DNA from: Pedobacter planticolens
GTDB taxonomy: Bacteria; Bacteroidota; Bacteroidia; Sphingobacteriales; Sphingobacteriaceae
NCBI RefSeq assembly: GCF_014172375.1
Contig: NZ_WNXD01000002.1
Coordinates: 1,674,001-1,738,000, forward strand
Length of the DNA: 64,000 nt
Direction of reading: 5' to 3'
Below, piece after piece: positions 17,641-27,719 of the stretch. The notes beneath the pieces are model-generated. The model was not told where the DNA came from and ran no database searches. It saw only the letters and a list, made by a program, of their open reading frames with translations. Numbering within the stretch: position 1 is the first letter of the stretch; each line of letters opens with the position of its first letter. A program made the translations under genes and the position numbers.

Positions 17641-19173
17641 ATGAGAATAAGTTTAAAGCTTTTGCCTGTTCTATTGCTACTAGCAACTACTGCCTTTTCA
17701 CAAAATGCAACTAAGAAAAAGCCAAATGTCATTTACATTTTGGCAGATGATATGGGTTATGGCGAGCTTGGAGCATACGGACAAACCAAAATAGAAACGC
17801 CAAATATTGATGCGATTGCAAAAAATGGGAAGAAATTTACGCAGCATTATGCCTATCCAGTTTGCGCACCATCGCGGTATATTTTAATGACTGGTCAAAA
17901 TTCTGGTAAAGCTTTTATACGGGGTAATCATGAATGGGGAGAACGTGGTCCAGTTTGGGATTTTAAAGCAATGGAAGAAAACCCGTATTTAGAAGGTCAA
18001 TATCCAATACCAGATTCTACAATTACGATTGCAAAAGTATTAAAAGGCGCAGGTTACGTTACAGGATTGGTAGGTAAGTGGGGTTTAGGTTCGCCAATGA
18101 GTGCTGGACAGCCCAATAACCAAGGGTTTGATTATTTTTATGGTTTTAACTGCCAAAGACAAGATCATACCTATTATAACGGACACCTTTGGGAGAACGA
18201 AAATCGTGTGCCAATGGATAATAAGATTGTTGATCCTGCTGTGAAATTTCCAAAAGATTTGGATCCTTTGGATGAAAAAAATTACGAAATATATCAACAG
18301 AAAGATTATGCGCCAGATTATTTAATTAAAGCAGCGCTGAAGTTTATTGATAAAAATAAGAATCAGCCTTTCTTTTTATACTATCCAACTCCGTTACCAC
18401 ATGTTTCATTACAAGCACCAAAAAACTTGGTAGATTATTATCATAAAAAGTTTGGTGATGAAAAACCATTTCTTGGAGGTTCATATTTCCCATGCCGTTA
18501 CCCTCGGGCAACTTATGCGGCTATGATTACTTTATTAGATCAGCAAGTAGGTCAGTTAATTGATAAATTAAAAAAAGAGGGTGTTTACGAAAATACCATT
18601 ATTATGTTTTGTAGTGATAATAGGCCAACTTTCAATGGTGGTGTTGATCCTACTTTTTTTAATAGCGCAGGTCCTTTTAAAGACGAATATGGCTGGGGTA
18701 AAGGATTTTTACACGAAGGTGGAATTAGAGAACCTTTTTTAGTACAATGGCCAGGAAAAATTAAAGCTGGTTCAACATCAGACTTTATATCCTCGACAAT
18801 GGATATGATGCCAACTTTTTGCGATTTATTAGGGCTTAAAACACCAAAAAATATAGATGGAATAAGCATTTTGCCAGCTATTTTAGGCAAGCCACAAACT
18901 AAAGAACATTCGTATTTGTATTTCGAATATCCAGAATATGGCGGACAACAAGCGATTAGGATTGGAGATTGGAAGGGTGTGAGATTGAATATGCTGAAAG
19001 GTAATGCCAAATGGTCGTTATATAATCTCAAAGAGGATATTCAGGAGCAGGATGACGTAGCAAATGCCCATCCAGATATTATCAAGAAGATGCAAGAAAT
19101 CAGCAAAAGGGAGCATCAAACGCCCGCACTTTCTAGGTTTATTATTCCCGTGTTGGAAAACGAAATGAAATAA
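17641..19173 (+). CDS. Secreted sulfatase (arylsulfatase family)
   Basis: Hydrolyses sulfate esters, probably on sugars or glycosaminoglycans. The preferred start is ATG 17641, just before a signal peptide (MRISLKLLPVLLLLATTAFS), giving 510 residues. NVIYILADDMGYGELG supplies the metal-binding aspartates. CAPSR is the formylglycine-maturation motif (C-x-P-S-R). GKWGLGSP is also typical, and a C-terminal subdomain follows. No sulfatase-maturating enzyme or glycoside hydrolase is adjacent; GH89 and GH30 lie 14 and 25 kb away. Confidence 0.93.
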   Translation: MRISLKLLPVLLLLATTAFSQNATKKKPNVIYILADDMGYGELGAYGQTKIETPNIDAIAKNGKKFTQHYAYPVCAPSRYILMTGQNSGKAFIRGNHEWGERGPVWDFKAMEENPYLEGQYPIPDSTITIAKVLKGAGYVTGLVGKWGLGSPMSAGQPNNQGFDYFYGFNCQRQDHTYYNGHLWENENRVPMDNKIVDPAVKFPKDLDPLDEKNYEIYQQKDYAPDYLIKAALKFIDKNKNQPFFLYYPTPLPHVSLQAPKNLVDYYHKKFGDEKPFLGGSYFPCRYPRATYAAMITLLDQQVGQLIDKLKKEGVYENTIIMFCSDNRPTFNGGVDPTFFNSAGPFKDEYGWGKGFLHEGGIREPFLVQWPGKIKAGSTSDFISSTMDMMPTFCDLLGLKTPKNIDGISILPAILGKPQTKEHSYLYFEYPEYGGQQAIRIGDWKGVRLNMLKGNAKWSLYNLKEDIQEQDDVANAHPDIIKKMQEISKREHQTPALSRFIIPVLENEMK

Positions 19174-19180
19174 TTTTTGG

Positions 19181-19208
19181 AAGGTTCGATAATTTCGAAC
19201 CTTTATTG
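19181..19208 (+). terminator. Terminator of the sulfatase gene
   Basis: AAGGTTCGA and TCGAACCTT arms separated by five bases, followed by TATTGTT. Confidence 0.7.
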
Positions 19209-19270
19209 TTTAAAATCAACCCTTAATGAAATACTAGGTTCAAAAGTCATTTTGTATATTTGATTTACCT

Positions 19271-19657
19271 ATGAAAAATAAAATAAGGATTTTGCTGTTC
19301 CTGTGCTTCGCATCTTTTGCGGCTAAAGCGCAGCATTTAACAGAAAAACAACCCGATACAGTTGTAAAAACTATTTACACATCTTACTATGCTAAAAAGT
19401 TTGAAGGTAGAAGAACAACTAGTGGCGAAAGGTATAGAGCAGCCAAACTTACAGCTGCACATCTTACACTTCCATTTGGTACCATAATTACAGTAAGAAA
19501 CCTAGTAAATGGTAAAACGGTTATTGTAAGAGTGAACGATCGTGGACCGCATAGCAAGAAATTTTCATTAGACTTATCACAGTCAGCAGCCAAAGCCATA
19601 GGCATTTACAGACTTGGTTATGCCAAAGTAGAAATCACTTATGTGTTGTGGAAATAA
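19271..19657 (+). CDS. RlpA-like secreted double-psi beta-barrel protein
   Basis: 128 residues with a signal peptide ending near KAQ. The domain matches the RlpA lytic transglycosylase family: YYAKKFEGRRTTSGERY, LPFGTIITVRNLVNGKTVIVRVNDRGP and DLSQSAAKAIG. The conserved catalytic Asp of VNDRGP is present. Probably acts on peptidoglycan during septation or remodelling. It has no SPOR domain, so it is shorter than the E. coli protein. A TATATTTG element (19255-19262) ends nine bases before the ATG, implying a very short leader. Confidence 0.88.
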   Translation: MKNKIRILLFLCFASFAAKAQHLTEKQPDTVVKTIYTSYYAKKFEGRRTTSGERYRAAKLTAAHLTLPFGTIITVRNLVNGKTVIVRVNDRGPHSKKFSLDLSQSAAKAIGIYRLGYAKVEITYVLWK

Positions 19658-20104
19658 TTTTCAATAATTCGCCTGTTACAACTCATTTTTTAAAATTATT
19701 AACACTCGTTTTGATTCTCTAAGTCCTTAAAAAGAAATAATTAGCTTTTTTCTATGTTGTTTATGACCGAATTTTGATTAGGATTTTAACATAAAGCGGC
19801 AACATGTTAACAACTTTGTAGCTCAAAAAATCGCCCAACTTCTATATTTGTTAAAGAAAGTTCTTTAAAAGAAATCACTCCTAATATTATTTAAGTACTT
19901 AATATTTAGTTGTTTAAAAAGCATTGAAAAATCAATGTTTTTTAAATGTTTGAGCTAAGTACTCAAGACGTTGGCGGCGTGATTTTGATAAAGCTTTTAG
20001 GTTAAGGGATTTGACACGGTTTTAAAGAATAAAGCGAATTTACGTTTGCACTATAAAACTCATCAGCCTGTACTAGCAACTTCTAAACGTTAAAAAACTA
20101 AACT
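19658..20104 (+). promoter_or_regulatory. Long, structured leader region of nrdB
   Basis: The 447 bases before nrdB contain no gene. They hold a -7-like TATATTTG (19843-19850), a perfect dyad TTAAAGAA-AG-TTCTTTAA directly after it (19851-19868), a 15-bp hairpin with a T6 run (19913-19946) enclosed by AGTACTTA/TAAGTACT (19894-19901, 19956-19963), and a second -7-like element TACGTTTG (20041-20048). I saw no cobalamin box or NrdR box, though I could not search formally. Confidence 0.5.
19913..19946 (+). terminator. Attenuator-like hairpin in the nrdB leader
   Basis: TTTAAAAAGCATTGA pairs with TCAATGTTTTTTAAA. The inner stem CATTGA/TCAATG is followed by T6, as in an intrinsic terminator. It lies about 160 bases before nrdB, so it could end a short leader RNA. 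Confidence 0.5.
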
Positions 20105-21082
20105 ATGCAGCAAGAACAAGAATTACTATTAAAAGAAAACAAAGATCGTTTTGTTCTACTCCCAATTAAATATCCCGCCATTTGGGAAATGTATAAGAAA
20201 AGCGAGGCAAGTTTTTGGACGGCAGAAGAAATTGACTTATCAGATGATCAAAAACATTGGGATAATTTAAATGATGGCGAAAGACATTTCATTTCTCACA
20301 TTTTAGCATTTTTCTCTGCTAGTGATGGTATTGTAAATGAAAACTTGGCTGTAAACTTTATGAGTGAAGTGCAGTTACCAGAAGCACGTTGTTTTTATGG
20401 TTTCCAAATTATGATGGAGAATATCCATGCTGAAACTTATGCTTTGTTAATTGATACTTATATCAAAGATCCAGACGAAAAAGATCGTTTATTTCATGCA
20501 ATTGATACTGTTCCGGCAGTAAAAAGAAAAGCAGAATGGGCATTACGTTGGATTGAAAATGGAAGTTTTGCAGAGCGATTAGTAGCTTTTGCTGCGGTTG
20601 AAGGGATTTTCTTTAGTGGTAGTTTCTGCTCTATATTTTGGTTGAAAAAACGTGGTTTAATGCCAGGCTTAACTTTTAGTAACGAATTAATTTCTAGAGA
20701 TGAAGGTATGCACTGCGAATTTGCTTGCTTGCTTTACAGCATGTTAGAAAATAAGCTGAGCGAGAAACAAGTTCACGGTATCATCCGCGATGCGGTAGAA
20801 ATTGAAAAAGAATTTATTACAGATGCTTTGCCAGTGGCACTAATTGGAATGAACGCTAAATTAATGAGCCAATACATTGAGTTTGTAGCTGATAGATGGA
20901 TAAGTGAATTAGGCTATAAAAAAATATACAATGCGTCAAATCCATTCGATTTTATGGAGATGATTTCACTACAAGGAAAAACAAATTTCTTTGAGAAAAG
21001 AGTAGGTGATTATCAAAAAAGTGGAGTGTTAACCTCTACAGAAGATAAAGCGGCTGCATTTTCACTAGATGATGACTTTTAA
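20105..21082 (+). CDS. nrdB: Ribonucleotide reductase class I, beta (radical) subunit
   Basis: Provides the metal-tyrosyl radical for ribonucleotide reduction to deoxyribonucleotides. 325 residues. Carboxylate and histidine ligand motifs of the ferritin-like fold are visible: [24 protein letters not shown] and [15 protein letters not shown]. The C-terminus ending SLDDDF is the expected tail that docks on the alpha subunit. nrdA follows after a 159-base spacer, so the two are probably co-transcribed. A structured leader precedes it. Confidence 0.97.
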   Translation: MQQEQELLLKENKDRFVLLPIKYPAIWEMYKKSEASFWTAEEIDLSDDQKHWDNLNDGERHFISHILAFFSASDGIVNENLAVNFMSEVQLPEARCFYGFQIMMENIHAETYALLIDTYIKDPDEKDRLFHAIDTVPAVKRKAEWALRWIENGSFAERLVAFAAVEGIFFSGSFCSIFWLKKRGLMPGLTFSNELISRDEGMHCEFACLLYSMLENKLSEKQVHGIIRDAVEIEKEFITDALPVALIGMNAKLMSQYIEFVADRWISELGYKKIYNASNPFDFMEMISLQGKTNFFEKRVGDYQKSGVLTSTEDKAAAFSLDDDF

Positions 21083-21241
21083 GCCGAAAGCTTAAAGCAA
21101 AAAGACTAAAGCTAAAATACTACAGGCTAAAACAGAAGGTTAGGGAGCTGTTTTACCAAAATAATAAAATACTATTTATAAGATTTAACATGTTCGATTT
21201 GTCTCAAATCTCACATCTCAAATCTAAAATTTGATGAAAAT

Positions 21242-23626
21242 ATGTTTGTACTGAAAAGAGATGGCCGCCAAGAAGCGGTAAAGTTTGATAAGATAACCGC
21301 TCGCATTGAGAAGTTGTGTTATGGTTTTAATGCCGAATTAGTTGATCCGATTGATGTTGCTAGAAAAGTAATTGAGGGTTTGTATGACGGTGTTACTACT
21401 TCAGAACTTGATAATCTTGCAGCAGAAACAGCAGCTTCCCTAACTACAAAACACCCAGATTATGCATTGTTGGCATCGCGTATTGCAGTTTCTAACTTAC
21501 ACAAAAACACATTAAAGTCGTTCTCTAAAACGATGGAAATGCTGTACACTTATATCGACCCTAAAACAGATAAACCTTCATCGCTTATTGCAGAAGATGT
21601 TTGGGAAGTGATTAAAGAAAATGCTGATATTTTAGATAGTACCATCATTTACGATAGAGATTTTGGCTTTGATTACTTTGGTTTCAAAACTTTAGAAAAA
21701 TCATATTTATTAAAAGTAAATGGTGTAATTGTAGAGCGTCCGCAACATTTGTTTATGCGTGTATCTGTTGGTATCCACAAAGGAGATATCGATAGCGCCA
21801 TTAAAACGTATAACTTAATGAGCGAGCGTTGGTTTACACATGCTACGCCTACCTTATTCAACGCTGCAACTCCTAAACCTCAAATGTCATCGTGTTTCTT
21901 GTTAACTATGCAAGACGATAGCATTGAAGGTATTTATGATACCTTAAAACAAACTGCTAAAATTTCTCAAAGTGCTGGTGGTATTGGATTAAGTATTCAC
22001 AACATCCGTGCTACAGGAGCTTATATAGGCGGAACAAATGGTACAAGTAATGGTATCGTGCCGATGTTAAAAGTATTTAACGATACAGCTCGTTACGTAG
22101 ATCAAGGTGGAGGTAAGCGTAAAGGTGCTTTTGCTATTTATTTAGAGCCTTGGCATGCAGATATTTTTGCTTTCTTAGACTTGCGTAAAAACCATGGTAA
22201 AGAAGAGATGCGTGCTCGTGATTTGTTCTATGCCCTTTGGATTTGCGATTTATTTATGCAACGTGTAGAAGATAATGGCGATTGGAGCTTATTCTCTCCA
22301 GATGAGGCACCAGGTTTAGCAGATTGCCACAGTGAAGAGTTTAACGAACTATATACTCGTTACGAAAAAGAAGGTAGAGCTCGTAAAACAATTAAAGCTC
22401 AAGAACTTTGGTTCGCTATTTTAGATGCACAAATTGAAACTGGTACGCCTTACTTGTTGTATAAAGATGCTGCAAACAGTAAATCTAATCAGCAAAACTT
22501 AGGAACCATTAAAAGTTCTAACTTGTGTACAGAGATTATCGAGTACACCTCTAAAGACGAAGTTGCAGTTTGTAACTTAGCTTCATTAGCGTTGCCACGA
22601 TTTGTAATTAACGGTGAGTTTGACCACCAAAAATTATACGATGTAACTTATCAAGCTACTTTAAACTTGAATAAAATCATCGATTATAACTATTATCCAG
22701 TAATTGAAGCGCAAAACTCTAACTTCCGTCACCGTCCAGTTGGATTAGGCGTACAAGGTTTGGCAGATGCATTTATCTTAATGCGTTTACCTTTCGAGAG
22801 CGATGCCGCTAAAGAATTGAACAAAGAAATTTTCGAAACCATTTACTTTGCTGGTATGACAGCATCTGCCGATTTAGCTGCTAAAAATGGTCACTACGAA
22901 AGCTTTAAAGGTTCTCCATTATCTAAAGGTAAATTCCAGTTCGATCTTTGGAATGTAAAACCATCAAGCAATCGTTGGGATTGGGAAACTTTACGCAAAC
23001 GTGTAGTTAAAACTGGTGTGTACAACTCATTATTAGTTGCACCAATGCCAACTGCATCTACTTCACAAATTTTAGGTAACAACGAATGTTTTGAACCATA
23101 CACTTCAAATATTTACACTCGTAGAGTATTAAGTGGAGAGTTTGTAGTAGTTAACAAACACTTGTTAAAAGATTTAGTTTCTTTAGGCTTGTGGAACCCA
23201 CAAATGAAAGATAGAATTATCTTAGCTAACGGTTCAATTCAAGATATTGCAGAAATTCCTGATTACATTAAAGAATTGTACAAAACAGTTTGGGAGATTA
23301 AAATGCGTAACATCATTGATATGGCTGCCGATAGAGGTGCTTATATCTGCCAATCGCAATCGCTAAACTTGTTTATCAATGCGCCAAATACCTCAAAATT
23401 AACTTCAATGCATTTCTACGCATGGAAAAAAGGATTGAAAACAGGTATGTACTATTTACGTACACAAGCTGCTTCTCAAGCTGTTAAATTCACGGTAGAA
23501 AATCAAGGTGGTAAAGCAATTGAAGCTGTAATTCCAGCAGAAATGACGCAAGACCAAGTTGCTGAAGAAATTGTAGACGGACCAGTTTGCTCGATGGAAG
23601 AAGGCTGTATCAGTTGTTCGGGATAA
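21242..23626 (+). CDS. nrdA: Ribonucleotide reductase class I, alpha (catalytic) subunit
   Basis: Reduces ribonucleoside diphosphates. 794 residues: an N-terminal ATP-cone allosteric domain ([18 protein letters not shown]), then the ten-stranded barrel with [26 protein letters not shown] (a catalytic cysteine) and [19 protein letters not shown]. The redox-active C-terminal cysteines lie in [10 protein letters not shown]. The gene order nrdB-nrdA is the reverse of E. coli but common in Bacteroidetes. Confidence 0.97.
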   Translation: MFVLKRDGRQEAVKFDKITARIEKLCYGFNAELVDPIDVARKVIEGLYDGVTTSELDNLAAETAASLTTKHPDYALLASRIAVSNLHKNTLKSFSKTMEMLYTYIDPKTDKPSSLIAEDVWEVIKENADILDSTIIYDRDFGFDYFGFKTLEKSYLLKVNGVIVERPQHLFMRVSVGIHKGDIDSAIKTYNLMSERWFTHATPTLFNAATPKPQMSSCFLLTMQDDSIEGIYDTLKQTAKISQSAGGIGLSIHNIRATGAYIGGTNGTSNGIVPMLKVFNDTARYVDQGGGKRKGAFAIYLEPWHADIFAFLDLRKNHGKEEMRARDLFYALWICDLFMQRVEDNGDWSLFSPDEAPGLADCHSEEFNELYTRYEKEGRARKTIKAQELWFAILDAQIETGTPYLLYKDAANSKSNQQNLGTIKSSNLCTEIIEYTSKDEVAVCNLASLALPRFVINGEFDHQKLYDVTYQATLNLNKIIDYNYYPVIEAQNSNFRHRPVGLGVQGLADAFILMRLPFESDAAKELNKEIFETIYFAGMTASADLAAKNGHYESFKGSPLSKGKFQFDLWNVKPSSNRWDWETLRKRVVKTGVYNSLLVAPMPTASTSQILGNNECFEPYTSNIYTRRVLSGEFVVVNKHLLKDLVSLGLWNPQMKDRIILANGSIQDIAEIPDYIKELYKTVWEIKMRNIIDMAADRGAYICQSQSLNLFINAPNTSKLTSMHFYAWKKGLKTGMYYLRTQAASQAVKFTVENQGGKAIEAVIPAEMTQDQVAEEIVDGPVCSMEEGCISCSG

Positions 23627-23663
23627 ACCCCCTAAAGGGGACTTTGTAAATGCAATAATATTA

Positions 23664-23696
23664 AAGGTTTTGGGCAAATGCTCAAAACCTTTTTTG
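23664..23696 (+). terminator. Terminator of nrdBA
   Basis: AGGTTTTGGGC and GCTCAAAACCT arms around AAAT, followed by T5. Confidence 0.8.
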
Positions 23697-23780
23697 TTAA
23701 TGAAAGTTAAAATTGTTAAGGCCTGTTAAATCAGTAGAGGTTACTTATTGTATTGTTTATCTTGCTTCAAATAAAAAAGT

Positions 23781-25160
23781 ATGAAAAGATATTTGATAAT
23801 AATTTACTCATTGCTTTTTGCATGGCCAGCTGTTTCACAAACTGTAAAAATTACAGGGACGGTTATCAATTCAAAGGAGAGTGCCATCACATTTATAAGG
23901 AATGATGAAGCAGCTGTTACTGGCGTTTTTTCAGAAAAAAGATACAAGGTGAAATTGGGAGATGCTGGCAAATTCGATATTATTTTACCCGTTGATGAAA
24001 TTTCGAAATGGTTGGTAGAAGTTGGCAGTGATCGTTTTGATGTATTTGTACTTATTCCGAATGAAAATGTTAGTATTGTAATAGACGCTATAGAAACGGG
24101 GTTGATGATGAATACAATAGCCAAAGGACCCCACGCAGCTAATTTTAATTACTTCTCTTATTATCTAAAAAAGAGTAGAGAGAAAAATCCTATAGAAACT
24201 TATGCAGTTCGCACAGATACATTAGATATTTTGGAGTATTTAAAATTTCAAAAAGAAATTTCGCAGTACGATTTAAAGATGTTAGATGAATATCGCAAAT
24301 CTTTTAAGTTAACAGATGAATATTACAATTGGTTAAAAACAGCATATCAATATAGTCCTTATAATGAAGCAATCAATAGGGCAAGAGCTAAAAAGAAAAT
24401 AAAAGACCCAGAGATATTTAAATTATTAACCGCACAATTAAGTGATGATAATTATGCCGCAAAAAACTCAGTTGACTACAACAATCTTTTAGAATACTAC
24501 ATGCATTATAAATTTAATAACTTAAGTTACCCTATTGATATGGAGAAGTTTTTTGATTTTGTAAGTAATACAAATTTTAGTGCTACAACAAAATCAGTTA
24601 CTTTAACGCGTAGAATGATGGATTTTAGAGGGTTAAAAAATGATAGCTTATACAACTCTATTTTTCAGCAATTTAAGGAGCGGGTAAATGATGCAGAGTT
24701 ATTAAAAATAGTTACCGATTCTAGAAAAGGGCACTTAAATCAAATTTCTAATGCTGTAAAAGAAAACATTAGTAAGGCTAAAGGCTTAAATGAGATTTTG
24801 CAAAAGTATGAGGGAAAGGTTATTTACCTAGATTTTTGGGCAAGTTGGTGTGCGCCATGTAAGGAAGAAATGCCAAATGCAGCGAAATTGAGAGCTAAGT
24901 TAAAGGGTAAGGATGTAGTGTTTGTTTATTTTGGATATAAAGACACCAAAAAGAAGTGGTTGGCCACCCAGAAAGAATTAAAAATAGAAGGAGAGCATTA
25001 TTTGCTAAGCGCTGAACTGATAGATGAAGCAAATGATTTATTTGAAATAATAGGAGTGCCAAGATATGTGATTATTGGCAAGGATGGCACTATTATTAGT
25101 AGAAATGCAAACGGACCAAGTCAAGTTTATGAACAGTTGATTAAACTCGCAGAGAAATAA
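23781..25160 (+). CDS. TlpA-family thiol-disulfide oxidoreductase
   Basis: 459 residues with a signal peptide (ends AVSQ). An N-terminal ~330-residue region of the type found in Bacteroidetes thioredoxin-like proteins is followed by a C-terminal thioredoxin fold. Active site WCAPC lies in FWASWCAPCKEEMPN near residue 355, and the cis-proline in GVPRYVIIG. Predicted to act in the periplasm on disulfides; the partner is unknown. Flanked by terminators on both sides. Confidence 0.88.
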   Translation: MKRYLIIIYSLLFAWPAVSQTVKITGTVINSKESAITFIRNDEAAVTGVFSEKRYKVKLGDAGKFDIILPVDEISKWLVEVGSDRFDVFVLIPNENVSIVIDAIETGLMMNTIAKGPHAANFNYFSYYLKKSREKNPIETYAVRTDTLDILEYLKFQKEISQYDLKMLDEYRKSFKLTDEYYNWLKTAYQYSPYNEAINRARAKKKIKDPEIFKLLTAQLSDDNYAAKNSVDYNNLLEYYMHYKFNNLSYPIDMEKFFDFVSNTNFSATTKSVTLTRRMMDFRGLKNDSLYNSIFQQFKERVNDAELLKIVTDSRKGHLNQISNAVKENISKAKGLNEILQKYEGKVIYLDFWASWCAPCKEEMPNAAKLRAKLKGKDVVFVYFGYKDTKKKWLATQKELKIEGEHYLLSAELIDEANDLFEIIGVPRYVIIGKDGTIISRNANGPSQVYEQLIKLAEK

Positions 25161-25178
25161 AATAAGCAATAATATTGT

Positions 25179-25213
25179 AAGGTTCTGTACAAATACTCTG
25201 AACCTTATTTTTT
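25179..25213 (+). terminator. Terminator of the TlpA-like gene
   Basis: AAGGTTC and GAACCTT arms flank a 14-base loop, followed by ATTTTTTT. Confidence 0.7.
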
Positions 25214-25274
25214 GTTCCTATTTTTGTTAATCCATTGAGTTACTAATGAACAAGTGAACCAATGAACTTTAATT

Positions 25275-25499
25275 ATGCCTTCAGCCTTATTACATAGCAA
25301 ACACGAAATCATTCCATGTGAACGTTGCGGAACTGCAATAGAATGTAAGGCAAATTCTTATACAAAATGCCAATGCAGTGCAGTACAACTCACCATTAAT
25401 GAAGTACAGCACATTAGTGAGTTGTACGATGGTTGCTTATGCGCTAAATGTCTTTTTGAGTTGCAACAAGAATATAGAGAGAGCCTAACCGCGAGTTAA
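25275..25499 (+). CDS. Cysteine-rich CWC family small protein
   Basis: 74 residues with eight cysteines: CERCGTAIEC, then KCQC, then a C-terminal CLCAKCLFEL. The spacing fits the small CWC family, probably a zinc-binding cytoplasmic protein of unknown role. It lies 170 bases upstream of aguB on the same strand; functional linkage is not shown. Confidence 0.75.
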   Translation: MPSALLHSKHEIIPCERCGTAIECKANSYTKCQCSAVQLTINEVQHISELYDGCLCAKCLFELQQEYRESLTAS

Positions 25500-25668
25500 G
25501 TTGCAAAGTCTCACAAACCTTAACCTTTTACCTTTTTACCCTCCACCTTTTTCCTTAACTTTGTTGTGTAATTTAGAATGAGTAAATTTTGAATGAATGA
25601 ATGATTTGCAAAATGCAATTAAACATTCAATCCTTCTCTAATTATATCATTCAATCATTTTGAAAAAC

Positions 25669-26544
25669 ATGAGTAAAGTAAAAGTTGGCTTAGTGCAGAT
25701 GACCTGTACAAAGGATAAGCAAGAAAATTTAGATAAAGCGATTGTTAAAGTTAGAGAAGCAGCGGCAAAAGGTGCACAGATTGTGTGCTTACAAGAGCTG
25801 TTTACCTCTTTATATTTTTGCGATGTAGAGGATTATGACAACTTTGATTTAGCAGAGAAAATTCCTGGCCCATCTACAGATGCTTTGCAAGTGGTTGCTA
25901 AAGAACTAGGTGTGGTGATTATTGCATCCTTATTTGAAAAACGTGCTGAAGGTTTATACCATAATACAACTGCGGTTTTAGATGCTGATGGAAGTTATTT
26001 AGGCAAATATCGCAAAATGCATATTCCTGATGATCCAGCTTTTTATGAGAAATTTTATTTTACGCCAGGCGATTTAGGTTATAAGGTTTTCGAAACTAAA
26101 TTTGCTAAAATCGGTATTTTAATTTGCTGGGATCAATGGTATCCAGAAGCTTCTCGTATTACAGCTTTAATGGGCGCAGATATCATGTTTTATCCAACTG
26201 CCATTGGTTGGAACACTACACAAGACGAAGAAACCAATCAAGATCAATACAATGCTTGGCAAACCATACAACGTTCGCATTCGGTTGCAAATGGAGTTCC
26301 TGTGGTAAGTGTAAATCGCGTTGGTTTTGAGCAAGATGGGGCTATGAAATTTTGGGGTGGAAGTTTTGCAACCAATGCCCAAGGTAAGTTGCTTTACTTA
26401 GCTTCACATGATAAAGAAGAAACAGAAGTGGTTGAGTTAGATTTAAGTCAAAGTGACTACATGCGTAAACATTGGCCATTTTTAAGAGATAGACGAATTG
26501 ATTCGTATCAGCCAATTACAAAAAGATATATTGATGGGGATTAG
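25669..26544 (+). CDS. aguB: N-carbamoylputrescine amidase
   Basis: A nitrilase-superfamily enzyme that releases ammonia and CO2 from N-carbamoylputrescine to give putrescine. The start is ATG 25669 (a TTG lies three codons upstream), giving 291 residues. The Glu-Lys-Cys triad is visible in LQELFTSLYF, KYRKMHIPDD and GILICWDQWYPE. The downstream aguA start overlaps the aguB stop by 11 bases. This pairing with agmatine deiminase supports the carbamoylputrescine assignment over other nitrilases. Confidence 0.95.
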   Translation: MSKVKVGLVQMTCTKDKQENLDKAIVKVREAAAKGAQIVCLQELFTSLYFCDVEDYDNFDLAEKIPGPSTDALQVVAKELGVVIIASLFEKRAEGLYHNTTAVLDADGSYLGKYRKMHIPDDPAFYEKFYFTPGDLGYKVFETKFAKIGILICWDQWYPEASRITALMGADIMFYPTAIGWNTTQDEETNQDQYNAWQTIQRSHSVANGVPVVSVNRVGFEQDGAMKFWGGSFATNAQGKLLYLASHDKEETEVVELDLSQSDYMRKHWPFLRDRRIDSYQPITKRYIDGD

Positions 26545-27607
26545 TGTGATAAATACTTCAGAACAACCTGAGTTTGTTAACTCGCCGAAAAAACAAGGTT
26601 ATTCTTTTCCTGCGGAGTGGGCTAAACATGAAGCGACTTGGTTAAGCTGGCCACATAAAGAAGAAAGTTGGCCTGGTAAAATCGAAACTATTTACGAACC
26701 GTATTGCCAATTCATCAAGATTGTTGCAACAGGCGAAAAAGTGCGCATTAATGTAAGAGATGAAGTGATGAAAATATCAGCTATTGCTCATTTGCAAAAA
26801 GTTAATGCAGATTTAAGTCAGATTGAATTCTACTTCAACGAAAGCAATGATGCTTGGTGTCGAGATCACGGACCTGCATTTGTGGTTAAAGGAAATGAAA
26901 AAGCTGTTGTAGATTGGGGTTATAATGCTTGGGGAGGAAAATATCCGCCATTTGATTTGGATGATGTAATACCAACCAAAATTGCTAAACATTTTAATCT
27001 ACCATTATTTACTCCAGATATCGTAATGGAAGGTGGTTCTGTAGAATTTAACGGAGCTGGAACTATTTTAACGAGTACGGCTTGCTTACTGAACGAAAAC
27101 AGAAACCCTCATCTAAATAAAGAGCAAATTGAAACCTATTTAAAAGAATTTTACGGAGCAGAACAGGTTTTATGGGTAGGAGATGGAATTATTGGAGATG
27201 ATACTGATGGTCATATCGATGATATTACTCGTTTTGTAAACGAAGACACAGTTTTAACGGTTTTGGAAAGTAATCCGCTAGATGAAAACCATATCTTGTT
27301 GCAAGAAAACTATGAAGCATTAAAGGAAATGAGATTGCTCGATGGAAGACCATTGAATATTATCAAATTGCCAATGCCATCGCCAGTAATCCATGAAGAT
27401 ACACGCTTACCTGCATCTTACGCTAATTTTTACATCGCCAATGCTGCGGTTATCGTGCCCACGTTTAGAGATGTAAATGATATAATTGCACTAGAAATTA
27501 TTCAAAAAGCTTTTCCTGATAGACCTGTTGTTGGTATAGATTCTACTGATATTATTTGGGGCTTAGGAAGTTTTCATTGTTTAAGCCAACAAGAACCTTT
27601 AGTTTAG
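26534..27607 (+). CDS. aguA: Agmatine deiminase
   Basis: Converts agmatine to N-carbamoylputrescine and ammonia. The most likely start is ATG 26534, 11 bases before the aguB stop, giving 357 residues. It belongs to the guanidino-modifying (PPAD) fold: WLSWPHKEESWP, DAWCRDHGPAF, MEGGSVEFNG, GDDTDGHIDDITRF, and the catalytic cysteine near the C-terminus in LGSFHCLSQQEP. Together with aguB it makes putrescine from agmatine. Tight overlap suggests translational coupling. Confidence 0.95.
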   Translation: MGISVINTSEQPEFVNSPKKQGYSFPAEWAKHEATWLSWPHKEESWPGKIETIYEPYCQFIKIVATGEKVRINVRDEVMKISAIAHLQKVNADLSQIEFYFNESNDAWCRDHGPAFVVKGNEKAVVDWGYNAWGGKYPPFDLDDVIPTKIAKHFNLPLFTPDIVMEGGSVEFNGAGTILTSTACLLNENRNPHLNKEQIETYLKEFYGAEQVLWVGDGIIGDDTDGHIDDITRFVNEDTVLTVLESNPLDENHILLQENYEALKEMRLLDGRPLNIIKLPMPSPVIHEDTRLPASYANFYIANAAVIVPTFRDVNDIIALEIIQKAFPDRPVVGIDSTDIIWGLGSFHCLSQQEPLV

Positions 27608-27719
27608 TTGGCAGTTTGAAGTTTTCAGTACAGACCGAAACAATTTACAGTTAGCCAATTCAAACAATTAACCAATTAGTATTAACTTTACAACTTTACA
27701 ATTTTTACAACATTTCAAT

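Noticed and set aside
19658..20104. Cobalamin riboswitch upstream of nrdB
   Set aside because: I looked for the B12-box type sequence and the multi-stem core and saw neither.
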